A stretch of 64,000 bases of DNA from the NCBI GenBank assembly GCA_964568425.1, contig CAZMPO010000012.1, forward strand, positions 1 to 64,000, written 5' to 3'. Positions 25,977 to 34,570 of the stretch are shown in pieces. Both the position numbers and the translations under genes were made by a program. Below the pieces are notes generated by a model. The model was given only the letters and a program-made list of their open reading frames with translations. It had not been told where the DNA came from and did not search any database. Numbering within the stretch: position 1 is the first letter of the stretch; each line of letters opens with the position of its first letter. The stretch comes from CAKSQF01 sp964568425 (GTDB lineage: Bacteria > Bacillota > Clostridia > Oscillospirales > CAG-272).

Positions 25977-26957
25977 TTAATTTTCGGCGTCTGTTATGGT
26001 CGGCTCGGGGTCGTCCTCCGAGAAGTCGACGATCGGTGCTCTTGAGCCGACCTCCGCACCTGCCTGATAATCGCCGTAAAACTCGTTCATATCCTTTATG
26101 AACTTACGATTGAGCAGGTGAAGCGGAATATGCTGAGGACACACCCTCGAGCACTCACCGCAGTCGGTGCATCTTCCCGCGACATGGAACGCGCGGATGA
26201 TATGGAACATCTTTTCCTCAAAAGAGTTTGCCGCCGCTTTATTCTCAACGCCCGATGACGGGTTATCAAACACGCACTTTTCGCAGGTACATGCGGGACA
26301 TGCATTACGGCACGCGTTACAGCGAATACATTTCGAGAGCTCGCTCTGCCAAAAGGCAAAACGCTCATCGGCACTCATCTTTTCGAGCTTTGCGACCTCA
26401 TCAAAGCGATGGCTGTCAAGCACCTCGCCGTCTTCTCCGAGGAGGAGATCATAGGCTACATGCTTTTTCGATTTACAATTTTTGCATCTGTCGGACAGAA
26501 GCCCTAACTTATCAAACGCCTTATCGCCGTCGTAGAGAGTCGAAACGATCACCTTGCCGCCGTCGACTGAAACACCGCCGATCTCGGGCACTGCCGCTCT
26601 GAGATCGTTCCCGTCAAGCATACCGTCGCAGGGAACGGCAATAGCGTAAACGCGTTCGCGGTCGAAGCGATGCTCGGTGAGGAGCTGATTAAAGCTGTAT
26701 GTATCGCAGGGCTTTAAGAAGACTGCTATATTATCGGCAGTCTTATGCATCTGCGAAATGAGATATTTGGAAAGGTTTGCACCGCAGAAGGAGTTGAAAA
26801 CGAGATCGCGCTCCAGTTCTTCCCTGCTCTCAAACACGGCAGGGGTGGTATCGTAGCCGAACTCTCCGACCTTCCAGCCGAGTACGCGTCCGACGGTACC
26901 GTTATCCAGAAGCTCTGCCGCAGCCGCGACAAGGCTTTCCCTTGTTATTTCTTGCAT
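25977..26957 (-). CDS. Second iron-sulfur relay subunit (Flx-like)
   Basis: 326 residues. An N-terminal region with similarity in style to F420/CoB-CoM-type beta subunits contains CGANLSK and FLKPCDTYS. It is followed by CKNCKSKK, then CIRCNACRNACPACTC and CTDCGECSRVCPQH, giving at least two [4Fe-4S] clusters. A Pro/Asp-rich tail ends the protein. The gene starts inside the end of the MvhD-like gene (13-base overlap) and stops 16 bases before the next Fe-S subunit gene. Function inferred from operon position: electron transfer inside an Flx-Hdr complex. Confidence 0.82.
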   Translation of the reverse strand: MQEITRESLVAAAAELLDNGTVGRVLGWKVGEFGYDTTPAVFESREELERDLVFNSFCGANLSKYLISQMHKTADNIAVFLKPCDTYSFNQLLTEHRFDRERVYAIAVPCDGMLDGNDLRAAVPEIGGVSVDGGKVIVSTLYDGDKAFDKLGLLSDRCKNCKSKKHVAYDLLLGEDGEVLDSHRFDEVAKLEKMSADERFAFWQSELSKCIRCNACRNACPACTCEKCVFDNPSSGVENKAAANSFEEKMFHIIRAFHVAGRCTDCGECSRVCPQHIPLHLLNRKFIKDMNEFYGDYQAGAEVGSRAPIVDFSEDDPEPTITDAEN

Positions 26958-27382
26958 CGCAGATCCTCCAATCTCTTATTCTCGCCGAGTGCGGCGACTT
27001 TTTCGGCAAAATCGTTCATCGTTGCGGCAAATTTTGCGCCCTCTGCCGCGCTGACCCACTCAACGCGAGTACGCTCTCTTTCGATACCGAGATAATCGAG
27101 CATCGAGAAAAGAAGCTTCATACGGCGGCGGGTATAGTAGTTGCCTGTCGTGTAATGGCAGTCACCCGGATGACATCCGCAGATGATAACTCCGTCCGCT
27201 CCTCTTGCAAAGGCGCGCAGAACGAAGGTGGGGTTAACTCTGCATGAGCAGGGCACACGGATGATCTTGACATCGGCGGGATAACTGAGTCTGTTATTGC
27301 CCGCAAGATCGGCACCCGCATACGAGCACCAATTACAGCAAAATGCCACGATAAGCGGTCTGTATTGTTCATTTACTTGCAT
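26945..27382 (-). CDS. mvhD: MvhD/FlxD-like [2Fe-2S] subunit
   Basis: 145 residues, the methyl-viologen-reducing hydrogenase delta subunit family. Conserved cysteines appear in FCCNWCSYAGAD, PCSCRV and GCHPGDCHY. In methanogens this subunit connects the electron-donating enzyme to HdrA; in Flx-Hdr clusters FlxD does the same for the NADH-oxidising part. Here the gene overlaps hdrA by 10 bases, which supports a direct HdrA partner. ATG at 27382 has GGAGG at a spacing of 10. Confidence 0.92.
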   Translation of the reverse strand: MQVNEQYRPLIVAFCCNWCSYAGADLAGNNRLSYPADVKIIRVPCSCRVNPTFVLRAFARGADGVIICGCHPGDCHYTTGNYYTRRRMKLLFSMLDYLGIERERTRVEWVSAAEGAKFAATMNDFAEKVAALGENKRLEDLRCKK

Positions 27383-29367
27383 ACTGCATCAACCTCCGCC
27401 ATAATTTGTTTTACGGTAAATCCGCGAAGATCCATCGCTCCCGACATGCACGCGACTGTACATGCGCCGCATCCCTGACATACAGCCTCGTTTACAACTG
27501 CAACGCGGCGGACTCTTGTCGTTCTGTCGGGCATTCTGAATTCTTTATTAACATATGTTATTGCGCCGTACGGGCAGACCTTTTCGCATGTCGAGCATCC
27601 GTTACACATCATTTCATCCGAATGTGCAACGCAGGGATTGCCGGTGAGCTTGTTCTTGCAGAGCAGACCGATCACCTTGGATGCGGCAGCTCCCGCCTGT
27701 GCGACCGTTTCGGGGATATCCTTAGGTCCTTGGCATGCGCCCGACAGGAACACACCTGCAGTGGGACTTTCGACCGGGCGAAGCTTCGGATGTGCCTCAG
27801 TGAAGAAATCGTTGGTGTCCATGCTTGCGGTAAGCATTGTGGCAAGCGGACGCGCGGACTTGTCGGGCTCGATCGCCGCCGCTAGAACGACGAGATCGGC
27901 ATCGATATGAAGCTGTTTTCCGTAAATAAGGTCCGAACCCTGAACCTTCAGCTTACCGCCCTCGGGAGACACCTTACCGACCATGCCCTTGATATAATGC
28001 ACGCCGTATTCCTCAACGGCGCGGCGATAGAACTCGTCAAAGTTCTTACCGGGGGTACGGACATCGATATAGAAGACATAAACCTCGGTATCGGGATACT
28101 TGTCGCGGATGAGCATTGCGTGCTTTGCGGTATACATACAGCAGATCTTGGAGCAATATTCCTTGCCCTTATCGGTGCATGCGGCACAACGCGAGCCGAC
28201 ACACTGAACGAACACGATAGTGTGCGGATGCGTATTGTCGGAGGGACGAAGCAGAGTTCCGCCCGTAGGTCCTGCGGCATTCATCAGTCTCTCGAGTTCG
28301 AGCGAGGTTATGACGTCCTTTGACTGAGAATAAGCAAACTCGTCGAATTTCTCCATCGAGATGGGGTTAAATCCGGTTGCGACAACGATCGCGCCGTATT
28401 TTTCCTCGATAAACTCGTCCTTTGCGGTATAATCGATAGCCTTTGCGGTGCAGACCTTCGAGCAGACACCGCACTTGCCTGTTTTGAGCATGGTGCAATA
28501 TTTCGGATCGATGGTCGCGACCTTCGGAACAGCCTGCGCAAAGGGAATGTATATAGCGCGGCGGTTATCCATACCGAGGTTAAACTCATTTGGGACATTT
28601 TTCTGAGGACATTTTTCGGTGCAGAGTCCGCATCCTGTGCAAACATCCTCCTTAACATATCTTGCCTTCTTTTTGATCGTCACATCGAAGTTACCGACAA
28701 ATCCCTTGACTGCGGTAACCTCCGAATAAGCAAGTATGCGGATATTTTCGTTTTGAGCGGCATCAACCATTTTAGGCGTGAGGATACATGCCGCGCAGTC
28801 GAGCGTCGGGAAGGTCTTATCAAGCTGAGCCATCTTTCCGCCGATGGTCGGCTTGGTCTCAACTATATCGACCGGAAATCCCGCGTCGGCGATATCGAGT
28901 GCGGTCTGAATGCCCGCGATACCGCCGCCGATAACGAGTGCTCTCTTTGTAACAGGGCTTTCGCCCGGGGTAAGGGGGGCATTGAGGCTGACCTTTGCGA
29001 TCGCCGCTCTGCCGAGAATGACCGCCTTTTCGGTGCCCGTCATTTTATCTTTATGTACCCACGAGCACTGCTCGCGGATATTTGCGATCTCAACCATATA
29101 GGGGTTGATGCCTGCCGCCGCCGCTGTCTTTCTGAATGTCACCTCATGCATACGCGGCGAGCACGAACAGACAACGATACCCGTGAGCTTATGCTCATGC
29201 ACGGCATCAATTATCATATTTTGTCCTGCCTGCGAGCACATATACTGATAGTCGGCAGAGAAGACGACGCCGGGTTCTTTACCGAGGATCTCGGCGACCT
29301 TTGCGACATCGACCGTGCCGGCGATATTCGTTCCGCAATGGCAGACAAATACTCCGATTCTTTGCAT
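27373..29367 (-). CDS. hdrA: HdrA-like flavin electron-bifurcating subunit
   Basis: 664 residues, heterodisulfide reductase subunit A family. N-terminal Cys-rich domain (FVCHCGTNI, CSCSPRMHE), an FAD-binding thioredoxin-reductase-like domain with VIGGGIAGIQ and the cluster motif TLDCAACILTPKM, inserted ferredoxin (CTGCGLCTEKCPQ, CGVCSKVC), and C-terminal ferredoxin motifs CNGCSTCEKVCPYG and CQGCGACTVACMSG. HdrA carries the bifurcating FAD in methanogens and delivers low-potential electrons to ferredoxin. The length matches bacterial HdrA. Start at 29367 after AAAGGACGAG. Flanked by mvhD and hdrC in the order expected for an Flx-Hdr complex. Confidence 0.94.
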   Translation of the reverse strand: MQRIGVFVCHCGTNIAGTVDVAKVAEILGKEPGVVFSADYQYMCSQAGQNMIIDAVHEHKLTGIVVCSCSPRMHEVTFRKTAAAAGINPYMVEIANIREQCSWVHKDKMTGTEKAVILGRAAIAKVSLNAPLTPGESPVTKRALVIGGGIAGIQTALDIADAGFPVDIVETKPTIGGKMAQLDKTFPTLDCAACILTPKMVDAAQNENIRILAYSEVTAVKGFVGNFDVTIKKKARYVKEDVCTGCGLCTEKCPQKNVPNEFNLGMDNRRAIYIPFAQAVPKVATIDPKYCTMLKTGKCGVCSKVCTAKAIDYTAKDEFIEEKYGAIVVATGFNPISMEKFDEFAYSQSKDVITSLELERLMNAAGPTGGTLLRPSDNTHPHTIVFVQCVGSRCAACTDKGKEYCSKICCMYTAKHAMLIRDKYPDTEVYVFYIDVRTPGKNFDEFYRRAVEEYGVHYIKGMVGKVSPEGGKLKVQGSDLIYGKQLHIDADLVVLAAAIEPDKSARPLATMLTASMDTNDFFTEAHPKLRPVESPTAGVFLSGACQGPKDIPETVAQAGAAASKVIGLLCKNKLTGNPCVAHSDEMMCNGCSTCEKVCPYGAITYVNKEFRMPDRTTRVRRVAVVNEAVCQGCGACTVACMSGAMDLRGFTVKQIMAEVDAVCK

Positions 29368-29400
29368 ATTGATCTCGTCCTTTCTCTTATATCACTTTTA

Positions 29401-29796
29401 TCACTTTGAATACTTGCGAAGTGCACTGACTATCGCCTGTTGAGGAAGGTCATCATCGACGAGTGCGGGAATATCATCCGCGCTCATGTGATTTGCCCCC
29501 TTCTCTCTGATCAGCAGAAGGCGAAGTGCCTCAATGATCTTTGCCGGCTCGACGCCTCTCGGGCATCTGTCAACACAGGCAAAGCAGGAAAGACATTTAT
29601 ATGCCGAGGGAGACTTCATAAGTGTTTCGACATCTCCGTTTTCAACCATATATACGAACTGATGGGGATGGTATTCCATTTCGTCGTATGACGGGCAGGT
29701 TCCCGAACATTTGCCGCACCGCATGCATTTTTTGACATCGGTTCCGCTCATACGGGTTATCTGCTCCTTGACACGCTCTGATTTAGCTGTTTGCAT
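29401..29796 (-). CDS. hdrC: HdrC-like iron-sulfur subunit
   Basis: 131 residues with two [4Fe-4S] motifs, CMRCGKCSGTCP and CLSCFACVDRCPRG, and a helical C-terminus. HdrC relays electrons from HdrA to HdrB. The gene overlaps the end of hdrB by 14 bases and is followed by hdrA after 33 bases. The protein is shorter than some methanogen HdrC proteins (about 180 residues) but keeps both clusters. Confidence 0.92.
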   Translation of the reverse strand: MQTAKSERVKEQITRMSGTDVKKCMRCGKCSGTCPSYDEMEYHPHQFVYMVENGDVETLMKSPSAYKCLSCFACVDRCPRGVEPAKIIEALRLLLIREKGANHMSADDIPALVDDDLPQQAIVSALRKYSK

Positions 29797-30592
29797 CAGA
29801 TTTCTCCTTTACTCCGAGTGCCTCTGCGAGAAGCTCGGTAAAATAGACGGTCGGCAGGTCGCCGCCGCTCTTTTCAAGATTATATTTGCAAAGCGGACAG
29901 GCGGTGACTATCATATCGGCACCATGTCCCGCCGCGCTCTCCTCGACCGAGGATGCGCGGCGCATTGCCGCATCCTTATCCTCGAGCACAAGATATCCGC
30001 CGCAGCATTCATTTCGCATCGGATAAACTATCGGCTCTGCGCCGAGTGCGCGGATAAGATCCTCCATGATCTTCGGATTTTCAACGTCGTCAAATTCCAT
30101 GACATTTCCCGGACGGAGAAGCATACAGCCGTAATATGCGGCGATCTTCTTACCGGTGAGCGGATTTTTTACCGCCGCTTTGATCTTATCAAAGCCGACA
30201 ACATCACGAAGAAGTTCGAGATAATGTACGACCTTGACACCACCGTAATAGGGTGCGCTCGGATCTTTATCCTGAGCCATATAATTATTCACTCTCAAAG
30301 TGAAATCGGGATCGGTAAGGCATGCGTGCTCGGTCTGTTTTAACACGTTATGACAAGCGGAACACACCGAGACGAGCATCTGACCGCGATCTCTTGCGCA
30401 GACAAGCGCGCGAACGCTTGACAATTTGGACGCGATCTCGTCTTTTGCGGAGATGAACACTCCACCGCAACACTGCCAATCATCGACCTCGCAAAGTTCG
30501 ACCCCGAGAGCCTCCGCCGAGGCTCTTGCGTATCTGTCAAGTTCGAGAGCCTTTGTTCTAAGCGTACAGCCGGGGAAATAACTGACCTTCAT
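29783..30592 (-). CDS. hdrB: HdrB-like CCG-domain subunit
   Basis: 269 residues. Two copies of the CCG motif set are visible: DWQCCGG with a later CSACH, and NECCGG with a later CPLCK. In methanogens these bind the noncubane [4Fe-4S] clusters that split heterodisulfide. In bacteria without coenzyme M or B the substrate must differ. Here the neighbouring fumarate reductase suggests HdrB hands electrons to FrdB/FrdA. I chose the ATG at 30592 (MKVSYFPGC) over the TTG at 30604, which touches the ribosome binding site. 33 bases separate this start from the fumarase stop. Confidence 0.91.
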   Translation of the reverse strand: MKVSYFPGCTLRTKALELDRYARASAEALGVELCEVDDWQCCGGVFISAKDEIASKLSSVRALVCARDRGQMLVSVCSACHNVLKQTEHACLTDPDFTLRVNNYMAQDKDPSAPYYGGVKVVHYLELLRDVVGFDKIKAAVKNPLTGKKIAAYYGCMLLRPGNVMEFDDVENPKIMEDLIRALGAEPIVYPMRNECCGGYLVLEDKDAAMRRASSVEESAAGHGADMIVTACPLCKYNLEKSGGDLPTVYFTELLAEALGVKEKSDANS

Positions 30593-30625
30593 GTTTATGA
30601 TCAACCTTTCTGTTTGATAAACCGA

Positions 30626-32002
30626 TCAGATCATCTGCTCGGGATGAAAGACCTCGTCAAAACGCTCGGCTGTGAGGAATCCGAGCTCGACGCAGGCTTC
30701 TTTAAGCGAAATATTGTCTTTATAAGCCTTTTTCGCAGTCTTTGCCGCATTTTCATAGCCGATATAGGGATTAAGCGCGGTTACGAGCATGAGCGAATTG
30801 TGCAGATTGTGATACATTTTTTCCTTATTCGCGGTAATGCCCGACGCACAGTTCTTGTTGAACGAAAGGATCGACTCGGCAAGCAGGCGAGCGGACTGAA
30901 GGAAATTGTAGATCGCGACCGGCATAAAGACGTTAAGCTCAAAGTTGCCCTGAGATGCCGCAAACGAAACTGCCGCATCGTTGCCCATCACCTGCACTGC
31001 CACCATGGTGACAGCCTCGCACTGTGTGGGATTGACCTTTCCGGGCATGATCGACGAGCCCGGCTCATTTTCGGGGATATGTATCTCTCCGAGACCGTCG
31101 CGAGGACCGGATGCCAGCCAACGAACATCGTTTGCGATCTTCATCATATCGCAAGCGGTCGCCTTGATCGCACCGTGAGCAAAGACCAATTCGTCCTTTG
31201 ACGTGAGGCTGTGGAACTTATTGAATCCGGTTACAAAAGGCTTGCCCGTGAGCATTGCCGCCTTGTTTGCAACAAGCTCTGCAAATCCCTTCGGGGTATT
31301 GAGTCCCGTTCCGACGGCAGTTCCGCCGAGAGCAAGCTCACAAAGAGGAGAGACGGCAAGCTTTAACAGCTCGACATCACGCTCAAGGCTCGATCTCCAT
31401 CCCGAGATCTCCTGCGAGAAGGAGATGGGTGTTGCGTCCTGGAGGTGCGTCCTTCCCGATTTGACGATACCCTCGTTTTCCTTTTCAAGGCGGTAGAAGG
31501 TCGAAATAAGCTCCTCTATTGCGGGGATCAACTTATCCTCTATTGCAAGGACGGCGCAAATATGCATTGCGGTCGGGAATGTGTCGTTTGAGGACTGGCT
31601 CATATTGATGTCATCGTTGGGATGACAGAGCTTTTTGCCGGCGATCTCGTTTGCGCGATTGGCAATGACCTCGTTTGCGTTCATATTCGACTGCGTACCC
31701 GAGCCCGTCTGCCAGACTACGAGCGGAAAATGCTCGTCAAGCTCGCCCGAGGCGACCTCGTCGCATGCTTTTTCGATAGCCGCAAGCTTTTCCGATGTCA
31801 TTTTATCGGGGCGAAGCTCGGCATTTGCCATTGCCGCCGCCTTTTTAAGTATTCCGAAAGCGTGTGTGACCTCGCGTGGCATTGTTTCAATGCCGACGCC
31901 AATTCTGAAATTTTCGAGCGATCTCTGCGTTTGTGCGCCCCAAAGTTTGTCTGCGGGGACCCTCATCTCGCCCATTGAATCGTGTTCTATACGGTATTCC
32001 AT
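30626..32002 (-). CDS. fumC: Class II fumarase
   Basis: Reversible, oxygen-stable, cluster-free hydration of fumarate to L-malate, 458 residues, normal length. The signature GSSIMPGKVNPTQCE is complete, as are SGRTHLQDATP and the substrate-binding GSGTQSNMN. It lies between the malate/lactate dehydrogenase gene and hdrB in one run of minus-strand genes. In this setting it should work in the dehydrating direction and feed the fumarate reductase. ATG at 32002 follows AAAGGAA. Confidence 0.95.
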   Translation of the reverse strand: MEYRIEHDSMGEMRVPADKLWGAQTQRSLENFRIGVGIETMPREVTHAFGILKKAAAMANAELRPDKMTSEKLAAIEKACDEVASGELDEHFPLVVWQTGSGTQSNMNANEVIANRANEIAGKKLCHPNDDINMSQSSNDTFPTAMHICAVLAIEDKLIPAIEELISTFYRLEKENEGIVKSGRTHLQDATPISFSQEISGWRSSLERDVELLKLAVSPLCELALGGTAVGTGLNTPKGFAELVANKAAMLTGKPFVTGFNKFHSLTSKDELVFAHGAIKATACDMMKIANDVRWLASGPRDGLGEIHIPENEPGSSIMPGKVNPTQCEAVTMVAVQVMGNDAAVSFAASQGNFELNVFMPVAIYNFLQSARLLAESILSFNKNCASGITANKEKMYHNLHNSLMLVTALNPYIGYENAAKTAKKAYKDNISLKEACVELGFLTAERFDEVFHPEQMI

Positions 32003-32032
32003 TTTATTCCTTTCAAAAAGAAGATCAAATGA

Positions 32033-32980
32033 TCAAATAATGATATTGTTTATAACGCCCTTAAGTGTATCCGCACTGAAGCGAAGCTTTGCGACTTCCT
32101 CATCTGTGAGATTAATATTGACATGTCCGCCGAGTCCGTCGCGTCCGACGACGTTCAGCGTGCTGAGACAGACATCGCTTATGCCGTACTCGCCGTGCAT
32201 CATGGTCGAGACCGTCATTGTCGTATCGATGCCGCTGAGGATAGCATTGCAAACATGACATACAGACATTGAAACGGCATAGAAGGTCGCACCCTTGCGT
32301 GCGATAACTCTTCCGCCCGACTTTCTGACGTAGTCCTCGATCTCGACAAGATCAAGCTCGGGAGATTCGAGTGCGTCTTTGTTGCCGAAAACTCTGTGAC
32401 ATTCCTCGATCGGAACGTTTGAAATGTTGGCAACCGACCACGGAATGAAGGAGGAGTCGCCGTGCTCACCGAAAACGTATGCGTGAACATTGTTCTGGCT
32501 TATGCGGCAATACTCGGAAAGTCTTGCGCGAAGTCTTGCGGTATCAAGGATGGTTCCCGATCCGATGATCTGATTTTCGGGAAGACCCGAGAGTTTGCAG
32601 AAGGTATATGTAAGCACATCGACCGGGTTCGAAACGATAACATATACGGCATCGGGAGCATATTTTGTTATCTCGGGGATGATCGTTTTCGTGATATTGA
32701 CGTTGATCTGAGCAAGCTCAAGTCTTGACTGACCGGGCTTTCTTGCAACGCCCGAGGTAAGGATGACTATGCTTGAGCCTGCCGCATCGGGATAATCGCC
32801 CGCATAGATCGAGCAGGGTGCGCAGAAGGGTGTACCCTGTCTGATATCAAGCGCCTCGCCGAGTGCCTTTTCGTGGTTGATGTCGATCATTACGATCTCG
32901 GAAGCATATCCGAGAAGTGCAAGCGAGTAAGCTATCGTCGATCCGACACTGCCTGTTCCGATAATTGAAATCTTGTTCAT
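32033..32980 (-). CDS. LDH-fold malate dehydrogenase (predicted)
   Basis: NAD-dependent 2-hydroxyacid dehydrogenase, 315 residues. Rossmann motif GTGSVGSTIA, catalytic His173 in GEHGDSSF, and Arg149 in LDTARLR. Overall the sequence looks like an L-lactate dehydrogenase (IGSGTILDTAR, SNPVDVLTY), but the specificity position (residue 102 in LDH numbering) is Arg80 in ARKPGQSR, where LDH has Gln. Arg here is the classical determinant of oxaloacetate/malate specificity. With fumarase 30 bases downstream, malate dehydrogenase is the better call. The ATG at 32980 is preferred because ACAGGATGG lies 8 bases upstream; the ATG at 32992 is inside it. Confidence 0.8.
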   Translation of the reverse strand: MNKISIIGTGSVGSTIAYSLALLGYASEIVMIDINHEKALGEALDIRQGTPFCAPCSIYAGDYPDAAGSSIVILTSGVARKPGQSRLELAQINVNITKTIIPEITKYAPDAVYVIVSNPVDVLTYTFCKLSGLPENQIIGSGTILDTARLRARLSEYCRISQNNVHAYVFGEHGDSSFIPWSVANISNVPIEECHRVFGNKDALESPELDLVEIEDYVRKSGGRVIARKGATFYAVSMSVCHVCNAILSGIDTTMTVSTMMHGEYGISDVCLSTLNVVGRDGLGGHVNINLTDEEVAKLRFSADTLKGVINNIII

Positions 32981-33026
32981 GTTTTTAACCATCCTGTCTT
33001 ATTATTTTGGAGTTTGGGTCAAGTAT

Positions 33027-33032
33027 ATTATA
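33027..33032 (-). promoter_or_regulatory. Extended -10 element before the malate/fumarate operon
   Basis: Minus-strand TATAAT preceded by TGTGG. The position 17 bases upstream reads AACAGG, a poor -35. The promoter for the long redox operon thus probably depends on the extended -10 or an activator. No Rex-type palindrome was seen beside it. Confidence 0.55.
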
Positions 33033-33101
33033 CCACAGATCGAGTCGGACCTGTTATTACCTGTTTTATATATCGATATGTATTTTCTGTTATATCCGCA
33101 C

Positions 33102-33135
33102 CATAAGCGTTGCGAATAAATCCGCAACGCTTATG
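33102..33135. terminator. Hairpin between nfnB and the malate/fumarate operon
   Basis: A 13-base perfect stem (CATAAGCGTTGCG and complement) with an 8-base loop follows the nfnB stop. There is no T-run on either side, so terminator function is uncertain, but it marks the boundary between two transcription units. Confidence 0.5.
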
Positions 33136-33153
33136 TGGTTAATTTGCCGTTTT

Positions 33154-34569
33154 TTATTGATTTTTTGAAGAAATGCACTCATCGATCGCCTTGGCGGCTT
33201 TCTTTCCCGCGCCCATTGCGAGTATGACGGTAGCCGCGCCGGTGACGGCATCGCCGCCTGCGTACACGCCCTCTCTTGAGGTAAGTCCGGTCTCGGGGTC
33301 GGCGACTATGCCGCCCCAACGCTCGGTCTCAAGTCCCTTTGTCGTGCTCTTGATAAGCGGATTCGGCGATGTTCCGAGTGCCATTATAACAGCGTCTGCC
33401 TCTATGGTGAACTCACTGTCCTTCACCTCGATCGGGCGGCGTCTGCCGCGCTCATCGGGCGCGCCGAGTTCCATTTTTATGCACTCGATCGCCTTGACAA
33501 AACCATTCTTCGGGTCTCTGCGGTCATCGGGATTTTCGTATCCGATGATCTTTGTGGGATTGGTCAGAAGTCTGAACTCGATCCCCTCCTCCATTGCATG
33601 CTCGACCTCCTCGCGACGTGCGGGCAGTTCTTCCATAGAGCGGCGATATACGATCGTGACCTTCGCTCCCAGGCGAAGTGCCGTGCGTGCAGCATCCATG
33701 GCGACATTGCCTCCGCCGACAACGACTACTCTGCCGCCCTTCATTATCGGGGTCGCGCTGTCGTTTCTGTATGCCTTCATGAGATTGCTTCGGGTGAGAA
33801 ATTCGTTTGCCGAATACACGCCCTTGAGCTCCTCGCCGTCGATGCCCATAAATTTGGGAAGTCCCGCGCCCGAGCCAATGAATACAGCCTCAAAGCCGTC
33901 CTCAAAAAGCTCGTCAACGGTAAGTGTCTTACCTATAACGACATTGGTCTCAAAATCGACACCGAGTGCCTTCAGTCCGTCGACCTCTTTTTGGACTATC
34001 GACTTGGGAAGTCTGAACTCGGGAATACCGTAGACCAAAACTCCGCCTGCCGTATGGAGAGCCTCATAGACCGTGACCTTGTAGCCCTTCTTGGCAAGAT
34101 CGCCCGCGCAGGTAAGTCCCGAGGGACCCGAGCCGACAACAGCCACCCTATGACCGTTTGAGGGCGGAGCTATAGTCTCTGCAGTGTCATTTGCATTATG
34201 ATGATCGGCGACGAAGCGTTCGAGTCTGCCGATGCCGACAGGCTCAAATTTGATTCCGAGGGTGCATTTGCTCTCGCACTGCGACTCCTGCGGACATACT
34301 CTGCCGCAGACTGCGGGGAGCGAGGACGACTCTGCTATAACGCGATACGCGCCCTCAAAATCGCCTTCTTTAACATAGCCGATAAATCCGGGAATATCGA
34401 TATTTACCGGACATCCGCCGATACAGGGCTTGTTTTTGCAGTTAAGGCATCTCTTTGCCTCATCGATCGCAACCCGGGCGGTATATCCGAGTGCGACCTC
34501 ATCGAAATTATTTGCGCGCACGCTCGGAGCCTGCGTCGGCATTTCGTGCTTTTTCTGTTCTATTGCCAT
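33154..34569 (-). CDS. nfnB: NfnB: NADPH-binding subunit of NADH-dependent ferredoxin:NADP oxidoreductase
   Basis: 471 residues from the ATG at 34569, which has AGGAGGAG upstream; the longer frame reaches back into nfnA. N-terminal Fe-S domain (CLNCKNKPCIGGCP, CGRVCPQESQCESKC), then a GltD-like domain with VAVVGSGPSGLTCA for FAD and VVVVGGGNVAMDAA for NADPH. Often annotated as glutamate synthase small chain, but the partner nfnA directly upstream and the absence of a large glutamate synthase gene favour Nfn. NfnAB couples NADPH, NADH and ferredoxin pools by flavin-based bifurcation. It starts next to the nfnA stop. Confidence 0.9.
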   Translation of the reverse strand: MAIEQKKHEMPTQAPSVRANNFDEVALGYTARVAIDEAKRCLNCKNKPCIGGCPVNIDIPGFIGYVKEGDFEGAYRVIAESSSLPAVCGRVCPQESQCESKCTLGIKFEPVGIGRLERFVADHHNANDTAETIAPPSNGHRVAVVGSGPSGLTCAGDLAKKGYKVTVYEALHTAGGVLVYGIPEFRLPKSIVQKEVDGLKALGVDFETNVVIGKTLTVDELFEDGFEAVFIGSGAGLPKFMGIDGEELKGVYSANEFLTRSNLMKAYRNDSATPIMKGGRVVVVGGGNVAMDAARTALRLGAKVTIVYRRSMEELPARREEVEHAMEEGIEFRLLTNPTKIIGYENPDDRRDPKNGFVKAIECIKMELGAPDERGRRRPIEVKDSEFTIEADAVIMALGTSPNPLIKSTTKGLETERWGGIVADPETGLTSREGVYAGGDAVTGAATVILAMGAGKKAAKAIDECISSKNQ

Positions 34570-34570
34570 G

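Noticed and set aside
32981..33153. Rex operator before the malate/fumarate operon
   Set aside because: I looked for TTGTTAA-N4-TTAACAA or TTGTGA-N6-TCACAA patterns here and in the other intergenic regions of the redox block and saw none; a degenerate site cannot be excluded.
33154..34569. Glutamate synthase small subunit
   Set aside because: The domain layout allows it, but the directly preceding NfnA-type partner and the lack of a large glutamate synthase gene favour NfnB.
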